Assembly (NCBI GenBank): GCA_045576455.1 | Contig: JAZNGM010000002.1 | Coordinates: 35,780 to 99,779, forward strand | Origin: RGIG4034 sp045576455 | Lineage (GTDB): Bacteria; Bacillota; Clostridia; Lachnospirales; Lachnospiraceae | Direction of reading: 5' to 3' | Length of the DNA: 64,000 nt | Shown: positions 25,555 through 33,459 of the stretch, piece after piece | Layout: every line of letters starts with the position of its first letter | How positions within the stretch are numbered: position 1 is the stretch's first letter | Program-made: the position numbers and the translations under genes | Notes under the pieces: generated by a model | Database searches by the model: none | Seen by the model: the letters and a program-made list of their open reading frames with translations, nothing else | Told to the model about the DNA's origin: nothing

Positions 25555-25634
25555 AAATTCACCGTTCCTTTACTATGTATGTTGATACTATATACATATT
25601 ATCATACCAAACGAAAAAAAGCAAACATATATTC

Positions 25635-25648
25635 CAAATATTTGTTCG
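25635..25648. promoter_or_regulatory. LexA-type SOS box 1
   Basis: The sequence CAAAT-ATTT-GTTCG matches the Gram-positive box CGAAC-N4-GTTCG at 8 of 10 positions. It lies about 10 bases upstream of a possible lexA -35 (reverse-strand TTTGCT, N16, GATAAT), so it may control lexA. It is the first of three boxes at exact 31-base intervals. Confidence 0.6.
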
Positions 25649-25656
25649 ATTTTCTA

Positions 25657-25685
25657 TTGACAAACAAAACATCTGTTCGTATAAT
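25657..25685 (+). promoter_or_regulatory. Consensus promoter of the yneA-like gene
   Basis: TTGACA (25657-25662), a 17-base spacer and TATAAT (25680-25685) are an exact consensus sigma-A promoter. LexA box 2 fills nearly all of the spacer, the expected layout for tight SOS repression. Confidence 0.88.
25666..25679. promoter_or_regulatory. LexA-type SOS box 2 (inside the promoter spacer)
   Basis: AAAAC-ATCT-GTTCG matches CGAAC-N4-GTTCG at 8 of 10 positions, with a perfect right half. It lies between the -35 and -10 of the yneA-like promoter, where a bound repressor would block polymerase. Confidence 0.7.
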
Positions 25686-25696
25686 GGGTTTATAAG

Positions 25697-25710
25697 CAAA
25701 CAAACGTTCT
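25697..25710. promoter_or_regulatory. LexA-type SOS box 3
   Basis: CAAAC-AAAC-GTTCT matches CGAAC-N4-GTTCG at 8 of 10 positions, with one mismatch in each half. It lies just downstream of the -10, between the transcription start and the ribosome binding site of the yneA-like gene. Confidence 0.6.
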
Positions 25711-25726
25711 GACAAGGGAGTTTAAC

Positions 25727-26092
25727 ATGAACCATTATCCAATAAACAGAAACTTAAAATCAAACAGCAGACGCAGACGCATTTTACAGTTAAGAATCCG
25801 TGCCATTGCATTCATGATATGTATTGTAGCCGTTTTTATTCTTGCATTTATGTCAAAATCAACCGTATCCGATGCAGATAATCATTCTCAGAAAGAAGTA
25901 AAGTTATTTACCAGTATTGAAGTTAATTATGGCGATACATTATCCTCCATCGCACTTGAGTATATTGATGAACACTATGAAAATACAAATGACTACATAA
26001 ATGAAGTAGTACGTATTAATTCGCTGGATAATTCAGACGAATTAATTGCCGGCCAATATATTATTGTCCCTTATTATACTAGTATGGAGTAA
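25727..26092 (+). CDS. yneA: YneA-like SOS cell-division inhibitor (TM plus LysM)
   Basis: A 121-residue protein with a basic N-terminus (RRRR at 15-18), one transmembrane helix at about 24-43, and an extracellular LysM domain at about 64-116 (VNYGDTLSSIALEYI, then INSLDNSDELIAGQYIIVP). The size, topology and divergent position next to lexA match Bacillus YneA, which halts division during SOS. The consensus promoter covered by LexA boxes fits that role. Sequence similarity to YneA is mainly the LysM part, so the name rests on context and architecture. Convergent with a recombinase gene, sharing a terminator. Confidence 0.82.
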   Translation: MNHYPINRNLKSNSRRRRILQLRIRAIAFMICIVAVFILAFMSKSTVSDADNHSQKEVKLFTSIEVNYGDTLSSIALEYIDEHYENTNDYINEVVRINSLDNSDELIAGQYIIVPYYTSME

Positions 26093-26096
26093 TAGT

Positions 26097-26133
26097 AAAA
26101 GTAATAGTATTTATACAAAATACTATTACTTTT
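26097..26133. terminator. Bidirectional terminator between yneA-like and xer genes
   Basis: A perfect 16-base-pair AT-rich stem (26097-26112 with 26118-26133) has a five-base loop, with T-runs on both strands. The stop codon of the minus-strand recombinase (26126-26128) is inside the stem, so the terminator overlaps coding sequence. Confidence 0.8.
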
Positions 26134-27187
26134 TATCTTCACGTAACGTAACCATCTTAGCAGCTCTGCGTTTTCCTTCTTCATCTATTGCTGCATAATG
26201 CTTTCTTGTGGTATTTACGTCTTTATGGCCCAACACTTCGGCCACCAGGTAAATATCGCCACTTTCTTTATATAAATTTGTGCCATATGTACTTCTTAAC
26301 TTATGTGGTGTTATTTTCTTTAATGTATTCGTTCTTGAAGTATATTTCTTAACCAGAATCTCAACCGTTCTGACACCAATTCTTTTGTTTTGCATAGACA
26401 AGAAGAGTGGTCCTTTATTATCGGCAGTTTTTATATTTGAATTTCTCTCATCAAGATAATTTATTATGGCATCCCTTACTTCGTCACCAAAATATACAAC
26501 CGTTTCATAACCACCTTTACGATATATCTTTATTCTATTATTATCAAAATCAACATCTTCTATATTTAAACCAACACACTCTGAAACACGTATTCCTGTT
26601 CCAAGAAGAAGAGTAAGGAGAGCCAGATCTCTTAAACGGGTCTTATTATAATATCGCTGCTCACCTTTCGTAATATGGCTGCCTTCCTCTACAGAATCAA
26701 GCAGTTCCGCCACTTCATTAGGATCCAGTCTAATTATTTCCTTTTCGTGCATTTTAGGCATATCCACAAGAGCGGCAGGGTTTGATTTTATTAATTCACT
26801 TTTATAAAAATAATTATACATACTTTTTATCGAAGAAAGCTTGCGCATTTTTCCCCGTTCTTTGTTCGTTAATACTTTATCGCCTTTTTTATAGAGCTCA
26901 CAATATAACAAATATTCTTCTATATCAATTTTTGTTATTTTTTCTAAAATATCAATTGGAAAATCACGTATTTCTATTTTTTGTAATTCAGGATTATTAT
27001 TATGAAGATATTCAAAAAAATTCTTAAGGTCAAAGGCATAGGCAATCTGTGTTCTGGAAGAAGTAGTATCATGTATTCCTCTGAAAAACGTGCCTACAAA
27101 AAGCGGGAGAGCAGCAAGATGTTCCCTAAGTTTTAGTGTATTTTCCCTATCGACCTGTTCATGATATGTTAATTTATCATCTGACAT
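26126..27187 (-). CDS. Xer-like tyrosine recombinase
   Basis: A 353-residue tyrosine recombinase. An N-terminal SAM-like core-binding domain (about 25-165) is followed by the catalytic domain with Arg in TGIRVSECVGL, Lys in YRKGG, the H-x-x-R in PHKLRSTYG, His in LGHKDVNTT and nucleophile Tyr in RKHYAA. All catalytic residues are present. No phage, transposon or attachment site is nearby, so a chromosomal role such as Xer dimer resolution is more likely than an integrase of a mobile element. Its stop lies within a shared terminator. The ttcA-like gene precedes it by one base, so they are cotranscribed. Confidence 0.85.
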   Translation of the reverse strand: MSDDKLTYHEQVDRENTLKLREHLAALPLFVGTFFRGIHDTTSSRTQIAYAFDLKNFFEYLHNNNPELQKIEIRDFPIDILEKITKIDIEEYLLYCELYKKGDKVLTNKERGKMRKLSSIKSMYNYFYKSELIKSNPAALVDMPKMHEKEIIRLDPNEVAELLDSVEEGSHITKGEQRYYNKTRLRDLALLTLLLGTGIRVSECVGLNIEDVDFDNNRIKIYRKGGYETVVYFGDEVRDAIINYLDERNSNIKTADNKGPLFLSMQNKRIGVRTVEILVKKYTSRTNTLKKITPHKLRSTYGTNLYKESGDIYLVAEVLGHKDVNTTRKHYAAIDEEGKRRAAKMVTLREDKK

Positions 27188-27188
27188 A

Positions 27189-27899
27189 TTAATCCACCCA
27201 TAACTTTCTGTTCATAATCGCTGTAAACATTCTGTCTTTGACACCCGGATTTTCATTACCAAGCGTTTTTAATAACTGCTTCGCATATTCACGTTTTGTA
27301 TAGCCGTCTACAGGACATTTGCTTTTTAAAATAGGTATTTCTGTCTTTTTAGTAAAACTTATAACTTCATATTCATGAAGATATATTAATGGTCTGATTA
27401 CTTTTAACTGCATTCTGTCAAGATATGTGACCGGAGCAAAGGTATGGAACCTGCCTTCATAAATTAATGACATTAACATAGTTTCAACAATGTCATCCTT
27501 ATGATGAGCATATGCTATTTTATTACAGCCAATTTTCTGCATAGCATCATTTAAAGCACCCTTACGCATTTTAGCACACAGGGAGCACGGACTGGTTTCT
27601 TTACGTTCATTAAATACAATGTCACTTATATCTGTTTTAACAAGATGATATGGAACATCTAATTTGTGACATATTTCTTCAATACCGGTAAAATCCTGAT
27701 TTTGAAATCCTACATCTACAGTAACCGCAACTAAAGAAAATTTCTTTGGATAAAACCGTCGTAGTCCCGCCATAGAATATAGAAGAGTAAGGCTATCTTT
27801 TCCACCGGAAATTCCAATGGCAATAACATCACCTTCCTCAATCATCTGAAAATCATCTATTGCTTTTCTGGTTCTGCTCATCAATTTTTGTAAATCCAT
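27189..27899 (-). CDS. TtcA-like tRNA thiolation ATP-binding protein
   Basis: A 236-residue PP-loop ATP pyrophosphatase of the TtcA family, which sulfurates cytidine 32 of tRNA using a 4Fe-4S cluster. The PP-loop is ISGGKDSLTLLYS, the paired cysteines are in PCSLCAKMRKG, and a third cysteine in KCPVDGYTKR is consistent with cluster binding. The HHKDDIVETMLM segment is also family-typical. ATG 27899 is used because GGAGG at 27911-27915 precedes it; the frame is open to TTG 27917, which overlaps that site. It is cotranscribed with the recombinase. Confidence 0.83.
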   Translation of the reverse strand: MDLQKLMSRTRKAIDDFQMIEEGDVIAIGISGGKDSLTLLYSMAGLRRFYPKKFSLVAVTVDVGFQNQDFTGIEEICHKLDVPYHLVKTDISDIVFNERKETSPCSLCAKMRKGALNDAMQKIGCNKIAYAHHKDDIVETMLMSLIYEGRFHTFAPVTYLDRMQLKVIRPLIYLHEYEVISFTKKTEIPILKSKCPVDGYTKREYAKQLLKTLGNENPGVKDRMFTAIMNRKLWVD

Positions 27900-27984
27900 A
27901 TTACATCTATCCTCCAACGTATCTATTATACATTTTTTTTGAACATTTTAATACTTTTTTTATAAATATTATAGATAATCGCAT

Positions 27985-28013
27985 TTCATTTTAAAGTCAT
28001 TCTATGATATAAT
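27985..28013 (+). promoter_or_regulatory. Promoter of the AI-2E-family transporter gene
   Basis: TATAAT at 28008-28013 is preceded by TGA, giving an extended -10, with a weak -35 (TTCATT, 27985-27990) at 17 bases. It is the only strong match in the 153-base gap. Confidence 0.5.
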
Positions 28014-28052
28014 ATTTTCATAATTTTTTTAAGAGGACCGGAGGATAAAATA

Positions 28053-29474
28053 ATGCGTTATAAATGGGACAAAAAATATCTGTATTGGGGAATAACAGCA
28101 TTTCTCGTTATATGCTCCTGTATCTTTTTTTATTACATACTTTTTCATGGAGTACGCTTTAAAGCCGGATTCAATCAGGTAATCAGTATTCTTTCGCCCA
28201 TCATATATGGATTTGTAATTGCATATCTATTATCTCCGATAGTTAATATATTAGAAAAGAAAGTTCTTTTCCCAATATTCAAGAGAAATAAGCCCATTTC
28301 ACCGGATAGCAAGTTGGTAAAACGTATACGAATTTTATCTATCTTATTGACATATTTTATTGTAATCTTATTGATCTATGCTTTATTTGCAATGCTTATA
28401 CCACAGCTGACACGAAGCGTACAGAGTATTGTTTTCCAATCCGGAACCTATGTTAAAAACATAACTGAATGGTTAACCGATTTATCCGATCGTTTTCCTT
28501 TCTTAAAAGACTTTATTGATGTTGAAAACTTTGAATTTGATAGCGAATCTATTGTCAGCTGGCTTAATAATAACCTGGATATCGAAAAGTATTTAGGCAA
28601 TATCGGAACCTTCTTTACCAAGTTTTATACCGGTATTTATGATGTAGTAATGGTATTGTTTAATTTCATAATCGGAACCATTATTTCCGTATATCTTTTG
28701 TCAAGTAAAGAAATGTATGCAGGACAAGGCAAGAAAATAGTTTATGCATTATTTGAAAGAAGAAGAGCAAACCGTTTTATTAAAAACATGCGCTTTGTAC
28801 ACCGTACTTTTACCGGATTTATTAACGGTAAAATTGTTGATTCCGTAATTATTGGTATTTTATGTTTTATCGGGACATCATTACTCGGAATTCCATATCC
28901 AAGTATTATTTCCGTAATTGTTGGTGTTACCAACGTTATACCGTTTTTTGGTCCTTATTTGGGAGCCATTCCAAGTGCATTGTTTATATTAGTAATCAGC
29001 CCAATACATTGTCTGTATTTCATCATATTTATTGTTATTTTACAACAACTTGACGGTAATGTCATTGGACCTAAGATTTTGGGCGGTTCAACAGGATTAT
29101 CAAGTTTCTGGGTAATTTTTGCAATTACTTTATTTGGTGGTTTCTTGGGAATATTCGGAATGATTATCGGTGTACCTGTATTTGCCGTGTTATTTGCAAT
29201 GTTTAAGAGTTTCTTTAACCGCTCGTTAAAGAAAAAAGGCTTACCGACAGATACTGCGAATTACGTTAATTTGAAAGAAATTGAAGACAATATTTTAGTT
29301 CATTCAACCAATTCAGACGATAATTTAAATAAAGATAATTCGAATGAAAAAAACACATGGTTTAAAAAACTAAAAGAAAAATTTAATGCAAACAAGCAAA
29401 AAGGAAAAACACAAAATCAAGAAAATTCAGGAATTAATAATCCGGATGAAATAAAAGATAATGACGATAAATAA
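28053..29474 (+). CDS. AI-2E-family membrane transporter
   Basis: A 473-residue polytopic membrane protein of the AI-2E (UPF0118/YdiK) family, with about eight transmembrane segments. The family signature is in the region of VGVTNVIPFFGPYLGAIPSA (20 residues), followed by LQQLDGNVIGPKILG. Members export autoinducer-2 or act as sodium/proton antiporters; the substrate here cannot be decided. The C-terminal 65 residues are hydrophilic, rich in Asn, Lys and Glu, and extend beyond the usual core. It stands alone with its own promoter and terminator between divergent genes. Confidence 0.85.
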   Translation: MRYKWDKKYLYWGITAFLVICSCIFFYYILFHGVRFKAGFNQVISILSPIIYGFVIAYLLSPIVNILEKKVLFPIFKRNKPISPDSKLVKRIRILSILLTYFIVILLIYALFAMLIPQLTRSVQSIVFQSGTYVKNITEWLTDLSDRFPFLKDFIDVENFEFDSESIVSWLNNNLDIEKYLGNIGTFFTKFYTGIYDVVMVLFNFIIGTIISVYLLSSKEMYAGQGKKIVYALFERRRANRFIKNMRFVHRTFTGFINGKIVDSVIIGILCFIGTSLLGIPYPSIISVIVGVTNVIPFFGPYLGAIPSALFILVISPIHCLYFIIFIVILQQLDGNVIGPKILGGSTGLSSFWVIFAITLFGGFLGIFGMIIGVPVFAVLFAMFKSFFNRSLKKKGLPTDTANYVNLKEIEDNILVHSTNSDDNLNKDNSNEKNTWFKKLKEKFNANKQKGKTQNQENSGINNPDEIKDNDDK

Positions 29475-29489
29475 ATATGTTAAACAGAA

Positions 29490-29525
29490 AACGCGTCTAT
29501 AAATACATATAGGCGCGTTAATTTG
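29490..29525 (+). terminator. Terminator of the AI-2E-family gene
   Basis: A 12-base-pair stem with one G-T wobble (29490-29501 with 29508-29519), a six-base loop and a short T-rich tail. Confidence 0.7.
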
Positions 29526-29581
29526 TTACTTTCATATTAAATTACAGGCTAAACTTTTCGTTAAACTTGTCTTTTGCGAAA

Positions 29582-30211
29582 TCATCTATTTCTTTTCTCT
29601 TCGAAATCTTCAACAAATTGTTTGATTAATTTAACGGTTCCATCTACACCAAGAATGCTGCTGTTGATTGTTAAATTATAACTTTCAGCACGTCCCCATT
29701 TTTTTGTTGAATAATAATTGTAATAGCTTTGTCTTTGCTTATCCTTTTTAATCATCATTTCTTTAGCTTTTTGCTCAGAAATATCAAAACGTTCCATAAC
29801 ACGTTTAACTTTGAATTCTTCATCAGCATGAACAAATACGTGTACAGCGTTTTTATAATCAGCCAATGCATAATCAGCACAACGGCCTACAATTACACAA
29901 GGTCCTTCATCCGCAATCTTCTTAATTGCATCAAACTGTGTTAAAAACACCTTATGGCTAATCGGCATATCCACAAAAGCTGATGAATTATAACCAAATG
30001 AATATGTATCCATTACCAGATTGTAAAGAAATGAATTTGTTGGTCTTTCATCATGATTTTTAATCATTTCTTCACAGAATCCACTTTCTTTAGCAGCCCT
30101 GGTCAATAATTCCTTATCATAATATGGAATGCCGTAATCTTTTGCAAGACGCTCTCCTATTTCATGACCGGCGGAACCAAATTGTCTACCAATTGTAATT
30201 ATTGTATTCAT
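29582..30211 (-). CDS. Cytidylate kinase-like family protein
   Basis: A 209-residue protein of the cytidylate-kinase-like (Cmk2/AAK6) family. The N-terminus TIGRQFGSAGHEIGERLA replaces a classic P-loop, and GPCVIVGRCADYAL and VHADEEFKVKRVMER follow. Substrate specificity is unknown. These are often annotated as cytidylate kinases, but the true cmk is usually a separate gene. ATG 30211 with GGGAGGTG upstream is preferred to the earlier GTG 30226. It has its own promoter and appears monocistronic. Confidence 0.8.
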   Translation of the reverse strand: MNTIITIGRQFGSAGHEIGERLAKDYGIPYYDKELLTRAAKESGFCEEMIKNHDERPTNSFLYNLVMDTYSFGYNSSAFVDMPISHKVFLTQFDAIKKIADEGPCVIVGRCADYALADYKNAVHVFVHADEEFKVKRVMERFDISEQKAKEMMIKKDKQRQSYYNYYSTKKWGRAESYNLTINSSILGVDGTVKLIKQFVEDFEEKRNR

Positions 30212-30243
30212 ATAAACACCTCCCACAGCTTTTACTTATAAAT

Positions 30244-30272
30244 ATTATAATATATTTGTGCACATTTTACAA
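30244..30272 (-). promoter_or_regulatory. Promoter of the cytidylate-kinase-like gene
   Basis: On the minus strand, TTGTAA (30272-30267), a 17-base spacer and TATAAT (30249-30244) give a good sigma-A promoter about 33 bases upstream of the start codon. Confidence 0.6.
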
Positions 30273-30307
30273 TATATCCCTATAATTGAACGCATATTTT
30301 AAACATA

Positions 30308-31225
30308 TTATGCTAAATTCAGGTTATTTAACAATTTTTCAAAATATTCAGGTAATGGGGCAATCGTTTCAAGTTCAATACCGCTTATCGGATGAATAAA
30401 TTTCAGATAATATGCATGCAACGTCTGGCCATTTAACTTCATACTTTCTTTTCTGTTACAATATAACTCATCTCCCAATATCGGATGATTAATTGATGCC
30501 ATATGTACTCTTATTTGATGCGTCCTTCCCGTTTCAAGTTTACATTCAACATAAGAATACCCGTTATTCTCACTAAGTACTTTATAGTGCGTAATAGCTT
30601 CTTTTCCGTTAGGTACATTTATTGCCATTTTTAATCTGTCATTAGGATTACGGCCAATATTAGTTTTTATGGTTCCTTCCTTATCATTAAAAACTCCATG
30701 AACAATAGCACGATACTTTCTGTCGATATCATGTATCTTTAATCTTTCTGCCATTGCCATATGGGCTTCATTCGTTTTGCACACCACAAGAGAACCTGTT
30801 GTATCTTTATCAATTCTATGCACTATTCCCGGCCTTAATACGCCGTTAATTCCGGACAAATTATCCTTACAATAATACAGTAAAGCATTTACCAAAGTTC
30901 CTTCATAATGCCCCGGCGCCGGATGAACCACCATATTTTTCCCTTTATTAACTATGATTATATCTTTATCCTCATATAAAATATCTAATGGTATATTTTC
31001 AGGCTTAATATCAAGTTCCTTATTATCCGGTATTTTAAGTACAATTACATCTTCGGCGTGAACTTTTGTACTTGCATTCACTTTCTTTTCATTAAGAAGT
31101 ACATTTCCTTCTTTAATAAGCTTTTGGATATATGTCCGCGATTTGTCTGATAACAACGAACTGATGCATACGTCCATTCTGATATCATCATAATCTTCTG
31201 ATACAACAATTCTCATCTCATTCAT
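30308..31225 (-). CDS. rluD: 23S rRNA pseudouridine synthase, RluD-type
   Basis: A 305-residue RluA-family enzyme. It has an N-terminal S4 domain (about 15-75) and the catalytic motif HRIDKDTTGSL, with the active-site aspartate as its fourth residue. ETGRTHQIRVHMASINHPILGD (20 or fewer residues quoted in parts: ETGRTHQIRVH and NHPILGD) is the second signature. Position after lspA is the classic Firmicutes arrangement (lspA-rluD/ylyB). The start shares one base with the lspA stop (TAATG). Assignment to the RluD target uridines is by context. Confidence 0.88.
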   Translation of the reverse strand: MNEMRIVVSEDYDDIRMDVCISSLLSDKSRTYIQKLIKEGNVLLNEKKVNASTKVHAEDVIVLKIPDNKELDIKPENIPLDILYEDKDIIIVNKGKNMVVHPAPGHYEGTLVNALLYYCKDNLSGINGVLRPGIVHRIDKDTTGSLVVCKTNEAHMAMAERLKIHDIDRKYRAIVHGVFNDKEGTIKTNIGRNPNDRLKMAINVPNGKEAITHYKVLSENNGYSYVECKLETGRTHQIRVHMASINHPILGDELYCNRKESMKLNGQTLHAYYLKFIHPISGIELETIAPLPEYFEKLLNNLNLA

Positions 31226-31755
31226 TATTTTAACTCCCGGTATTTTTTCTGTTTTATATCCATAAAGAGTAAATCATTTTCTTTATATTTAAATACAAAC
31301 AGAAAAATAAGAACAACGGAAAAGACCGTCACAAATACATCTGCAAAATTGAAAATAGGAAACGATATCATTTCAATAGAAATGAAATCGATTACATAAC
31401 CATGCAGCAATCTATCAGCAACATTACCGCAAACACCTGCCGAAATACCCGCAAGTACAACATGAAGTGCCGAATACTTCTTTTTATCCGGTATTTTGAT
31501 TAGGACATAAATAATACAGAACAAAATTACTGCAGCAACAAATACAAACAAGAAGGATTGCTCTTTTAATATCCCCCACGGACCACCTGTATTCTTTTGG
31601 AATTTAATTCCCAACACATCTTGTATCAATGTGTAATTTTCATTAAAGAAATAATACTTGATCAATAGTTTTGTAACCTGATCTAACAACAATAAGAATG
31701 TAAAAACTATTATATCAATTATTACCATCTTCTTTTTATATAATGTTTTAGTCAT
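31225..31755 (-). CDS. lspA: Lipoprotein signal peptidase (signal peptidase II)
   Basis: LspA removes the signal peptide of prelipoproteins in the membrane. It is 176 residues with four hydrophobic segments. The catalytic aspartates are in GNVADRLLHGYVIDF and FNFADVFVT. The usual N-T-G-x-x-(F/W)-G motif is present as KNTGGPWGIL. ATG 31755 is chosen because GAGGAAG lies just upstream; earlier in-frame TTG 31770 and ATG 31767 overlap that site. It overlaps the aroB end by eight bases, so the two are coupled. At least one likely lipoprotein (a D,D-carboxypeptidase) is encoded nearby. Confidence 0.9.
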   Translation of the reverse strand: MTKTLYKKKMVIIDIIVFTFLLLLDQVTKLLIKYYFFNENYTLIQDVLGIKFQKNTGGPWGILKEQSFLFVFVAAVILFCIIYVLIKIPDKKKYSALHVVLAGISAGVCGNVADRLLHGYVIDFISIEMISFPIFNFADVFVTVFSVVLIFLFVFKYKENDLLFMDIKQKKYRELK

Positions 31756-32872
31756 TTGCTTCCTCATCAAAATATATTTCTTTTACAGCATCATACATTT
31801 CTTCTTCGGTAACATCATCTGCAATAAATGCCTTACCAATCTTTTTAAGTAATACAAATTTAATATGGTCACCTTTCATTTTCTTATCAGACTTAGTTAA
31901 CTTAACTATTTCTTTTATATCAATGTCCGTTATAGTTATAGGTAAATTAAATGGTACGAACATATCTCTTAATTCATAATACTCTTCCATCTTCAGGACA
32001 TTTCTCTTATATGAAATAAATGCTGCCGCTACACATCCAAGCGCTACGCATTCTCCATGTAATAAAGTAAAATTCATATATTTCTCAATAGCATGACCTA
32101 ATGTATGTCCGAAATTTAATAAAGCTCTGTCTCCTTTTTCATAAGGATCTTTTTCTACAACTTCTTTTTTAATGATGTTACTGTTATATACGAGTTCTTT
32201 TAAACAATCAATTTCTCTGTCGTTTATTTCATATAAATTTGATATGAGCCACATGTAATAATCTGCATTCTTTATAAGTCCATGCTTTAATACTTCACCC
32301 ATACCTGAAGCAAATTGCTGATCATTGAGAGTTTTAAGGGTATTAATATTACTGTAAACAAGTATTGGCATTTTGAATGCCCCAACCATATTTTTATAAG
32401 CATCAAAATCAACACCGGTTTTTCCGCCGATAGAGCTATCAACCTGACTTAACAAAGTTGTAGGAACCTGTACAAAATCTACGCCTCTTAAATAGGTTGC
32501 TGCTACGTAACCGCACATATCACCTACAACACCGCCGCCAAGGGCAATTAACAAATCGCTTCTGTCAAATTTATTATCAATAAGGTAACGATAAATATCC
32601 TGTACCGTATTTAGATTCTTATTCTTTTCTCCTGCTTCAAAAGAAAAAACATATACAGCTTTACATTTATCCTTCAGAAGTTCTTTTACTTCTGAAGCGT
32701 ACAATTTTTCTACATTTGAATCCGTAATTATAGCTATTTTCTTATTTTCAATTTCGAATTTTTCCAGCTCAACTGCCAAATTTGCAAACGATTCTTCATA
32801 TACAATATCATAAGCACCTTTATTTGCCACTTTCACTGTTAATCTGTCATAATTAATGATCTGTTCACTCAT
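31748..32872 (-). CDS. aroB: 3-dehydroquinate synthase
   Basis: AroB converts DAHP to 3-dehydroquinate in the shikimate pathway, using NAD+ and a divalent metal. It has 374 residues. The NAD-binding loop GGGVVGDMCGYVAATYLRG is followed by PTTLLSQVDSSIGGKTGVD, the metal ligands in EVLKHGLI and the later GHTLGHAIE and LHGECVALG. A GGAGG site precedes the ATG. It is the first gene of aroB-lspA-rluD, but a terminator hairpin lies only about 25 bases upstream with no obvious promoter between. Confidence 0.94.
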   Translation of the reverse strand: MSEQIINYDRLTVKVANKGAYDIVYEESFANLAVELEKFEIENKKIAIITDSNVEKLYASEVKELLKDKCKAVYVFSFEAGEKNKNLNTVQDIYRYLIDNKFDRSDLLIALGGGVVGDMCGYVAATYLRGVDFVQVPTTLLSQVDSSIGGKTGVDFDAYKNMVGAFKMPILVYSNINTLKTLNDQQFASGMGEVLKHGLIKNADYYMWLISNLYEINDREIDCLKELVYNSNIIKKEVVEKDPYEKGDRALLNFGHTLGHAIEKYMNFTLLHGECVALGCVAAAFISYKRNVLKMEEYYELRDMFVPFNLPITITDIDIKEIVKLTKSDKKMKGDHIKFVLLKKIGKAFIADDVTEEEMYDAVKEIYFDEEAND

Positions 32873-32896
32873 AATAAACCTCCGCTAAACTGTATT

Positions 32897-32926
32897 TAAA
32901 AAAGTGCAAGCCCTTCGGCTTGCACT
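32897..32926 (-). terminator. Intrinsic terminator after sepF
   Basis: On the minus strand, a perfect 10-base-pair GC-rich stem (32926-32917 with 32912-32903), a four-base loop and a run of six T (32902-32897). It lies between the sepF stop and the aroB ribosome binding site. Confidence 0.85.
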
Positions 32927-32939
32927 GGCAAGAATCAAA

Positions 32940-33443
32940 TTATATAGATGGTACTTCTAATGATCCATTAATGATTTCTTGAAAGTCACCCGATATGTCT
33001 ACTGTTGATGGTGTAATTATAAAAATATAATGTGAAATTTTCTGCAAATTACCATCAATAGCAAAACAGGAACCTGATGTAAAATCGATAATGCGTTGTG
33101 CAACATCAACATCTAAACCTTCAAGATTTAACACAACGGTTCTATTCGCTAAAAGAGTCTCTGTAATTTCTCTTGCTTCTTCTACTGATGTGGGTTTAAT
33201 TACACATACTTCCATACTAGTCCCCGGATTTACTACTCTTCTCGTTTGTCTTATCTGCGTCACTTTGTTGCTTGGTTTTGCCTTTGGCATTTCAGGTTCA
33301 TCATCAAAAGCGGCACTTTCTTTAAAAGATGCATTTTTTGCTTTATTATCTACTACAGGATCTTCTTCATCGTATTCATCATCATATTCATTATCTTCAT
33401 CGTTGAATTTCATGTAAGTTAAAAACTTGTCCATTACACCCAT
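32940..33443 (-). CDS. sepF: Cell division protein SepF
   Basis: SepF anchors and bundles FtsZ at the septum. It is 167 residues: a short amphipathic N-terminus (MGVMDKFLTYMKF, a likely membrane-targeting helix), an acidic disordered linker (about 14-60), and the C-terminal SepF core (about 80-167, with VVLNLEGLDVDVAQRIIDF). Upstream yggS and this gene reproduce the Bacillus ylmE-sepF (ylmF) order. A terminator directly follows. Confidence 0.93.
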   Translation of the reverse strand: MGVMDKFLTYMKFNDEDNEYDDEYDEEDPVVDNKAKNASFKESAAFDDEPEMPKAKPSNKVTQIRQTRRVVNPGTSMEVCVIKPTSVEEAREITETLLANRTVVLNLEGLDVDVAQRIIDFTSGSCFAIDGNLQKISHYIFIITPSTVDISGDFQEIINGSLEVPSI

Positions 33444-33459
33444 GTTTCATTACTCCTTA

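Noticed and set aside
25635..25710. Tandem repeat with 31-base period
   Set aside because: Only the box positions are periodic; the sequences between boxes are unrelated, so it is phased operators and not a repeat array.
26126..27187. Integrase of a mobile element
   Set aside because: No phage, transposon or conjugation genes, no direct repeats and no tRNA attachment site are nearby; the neighbours are core genes.
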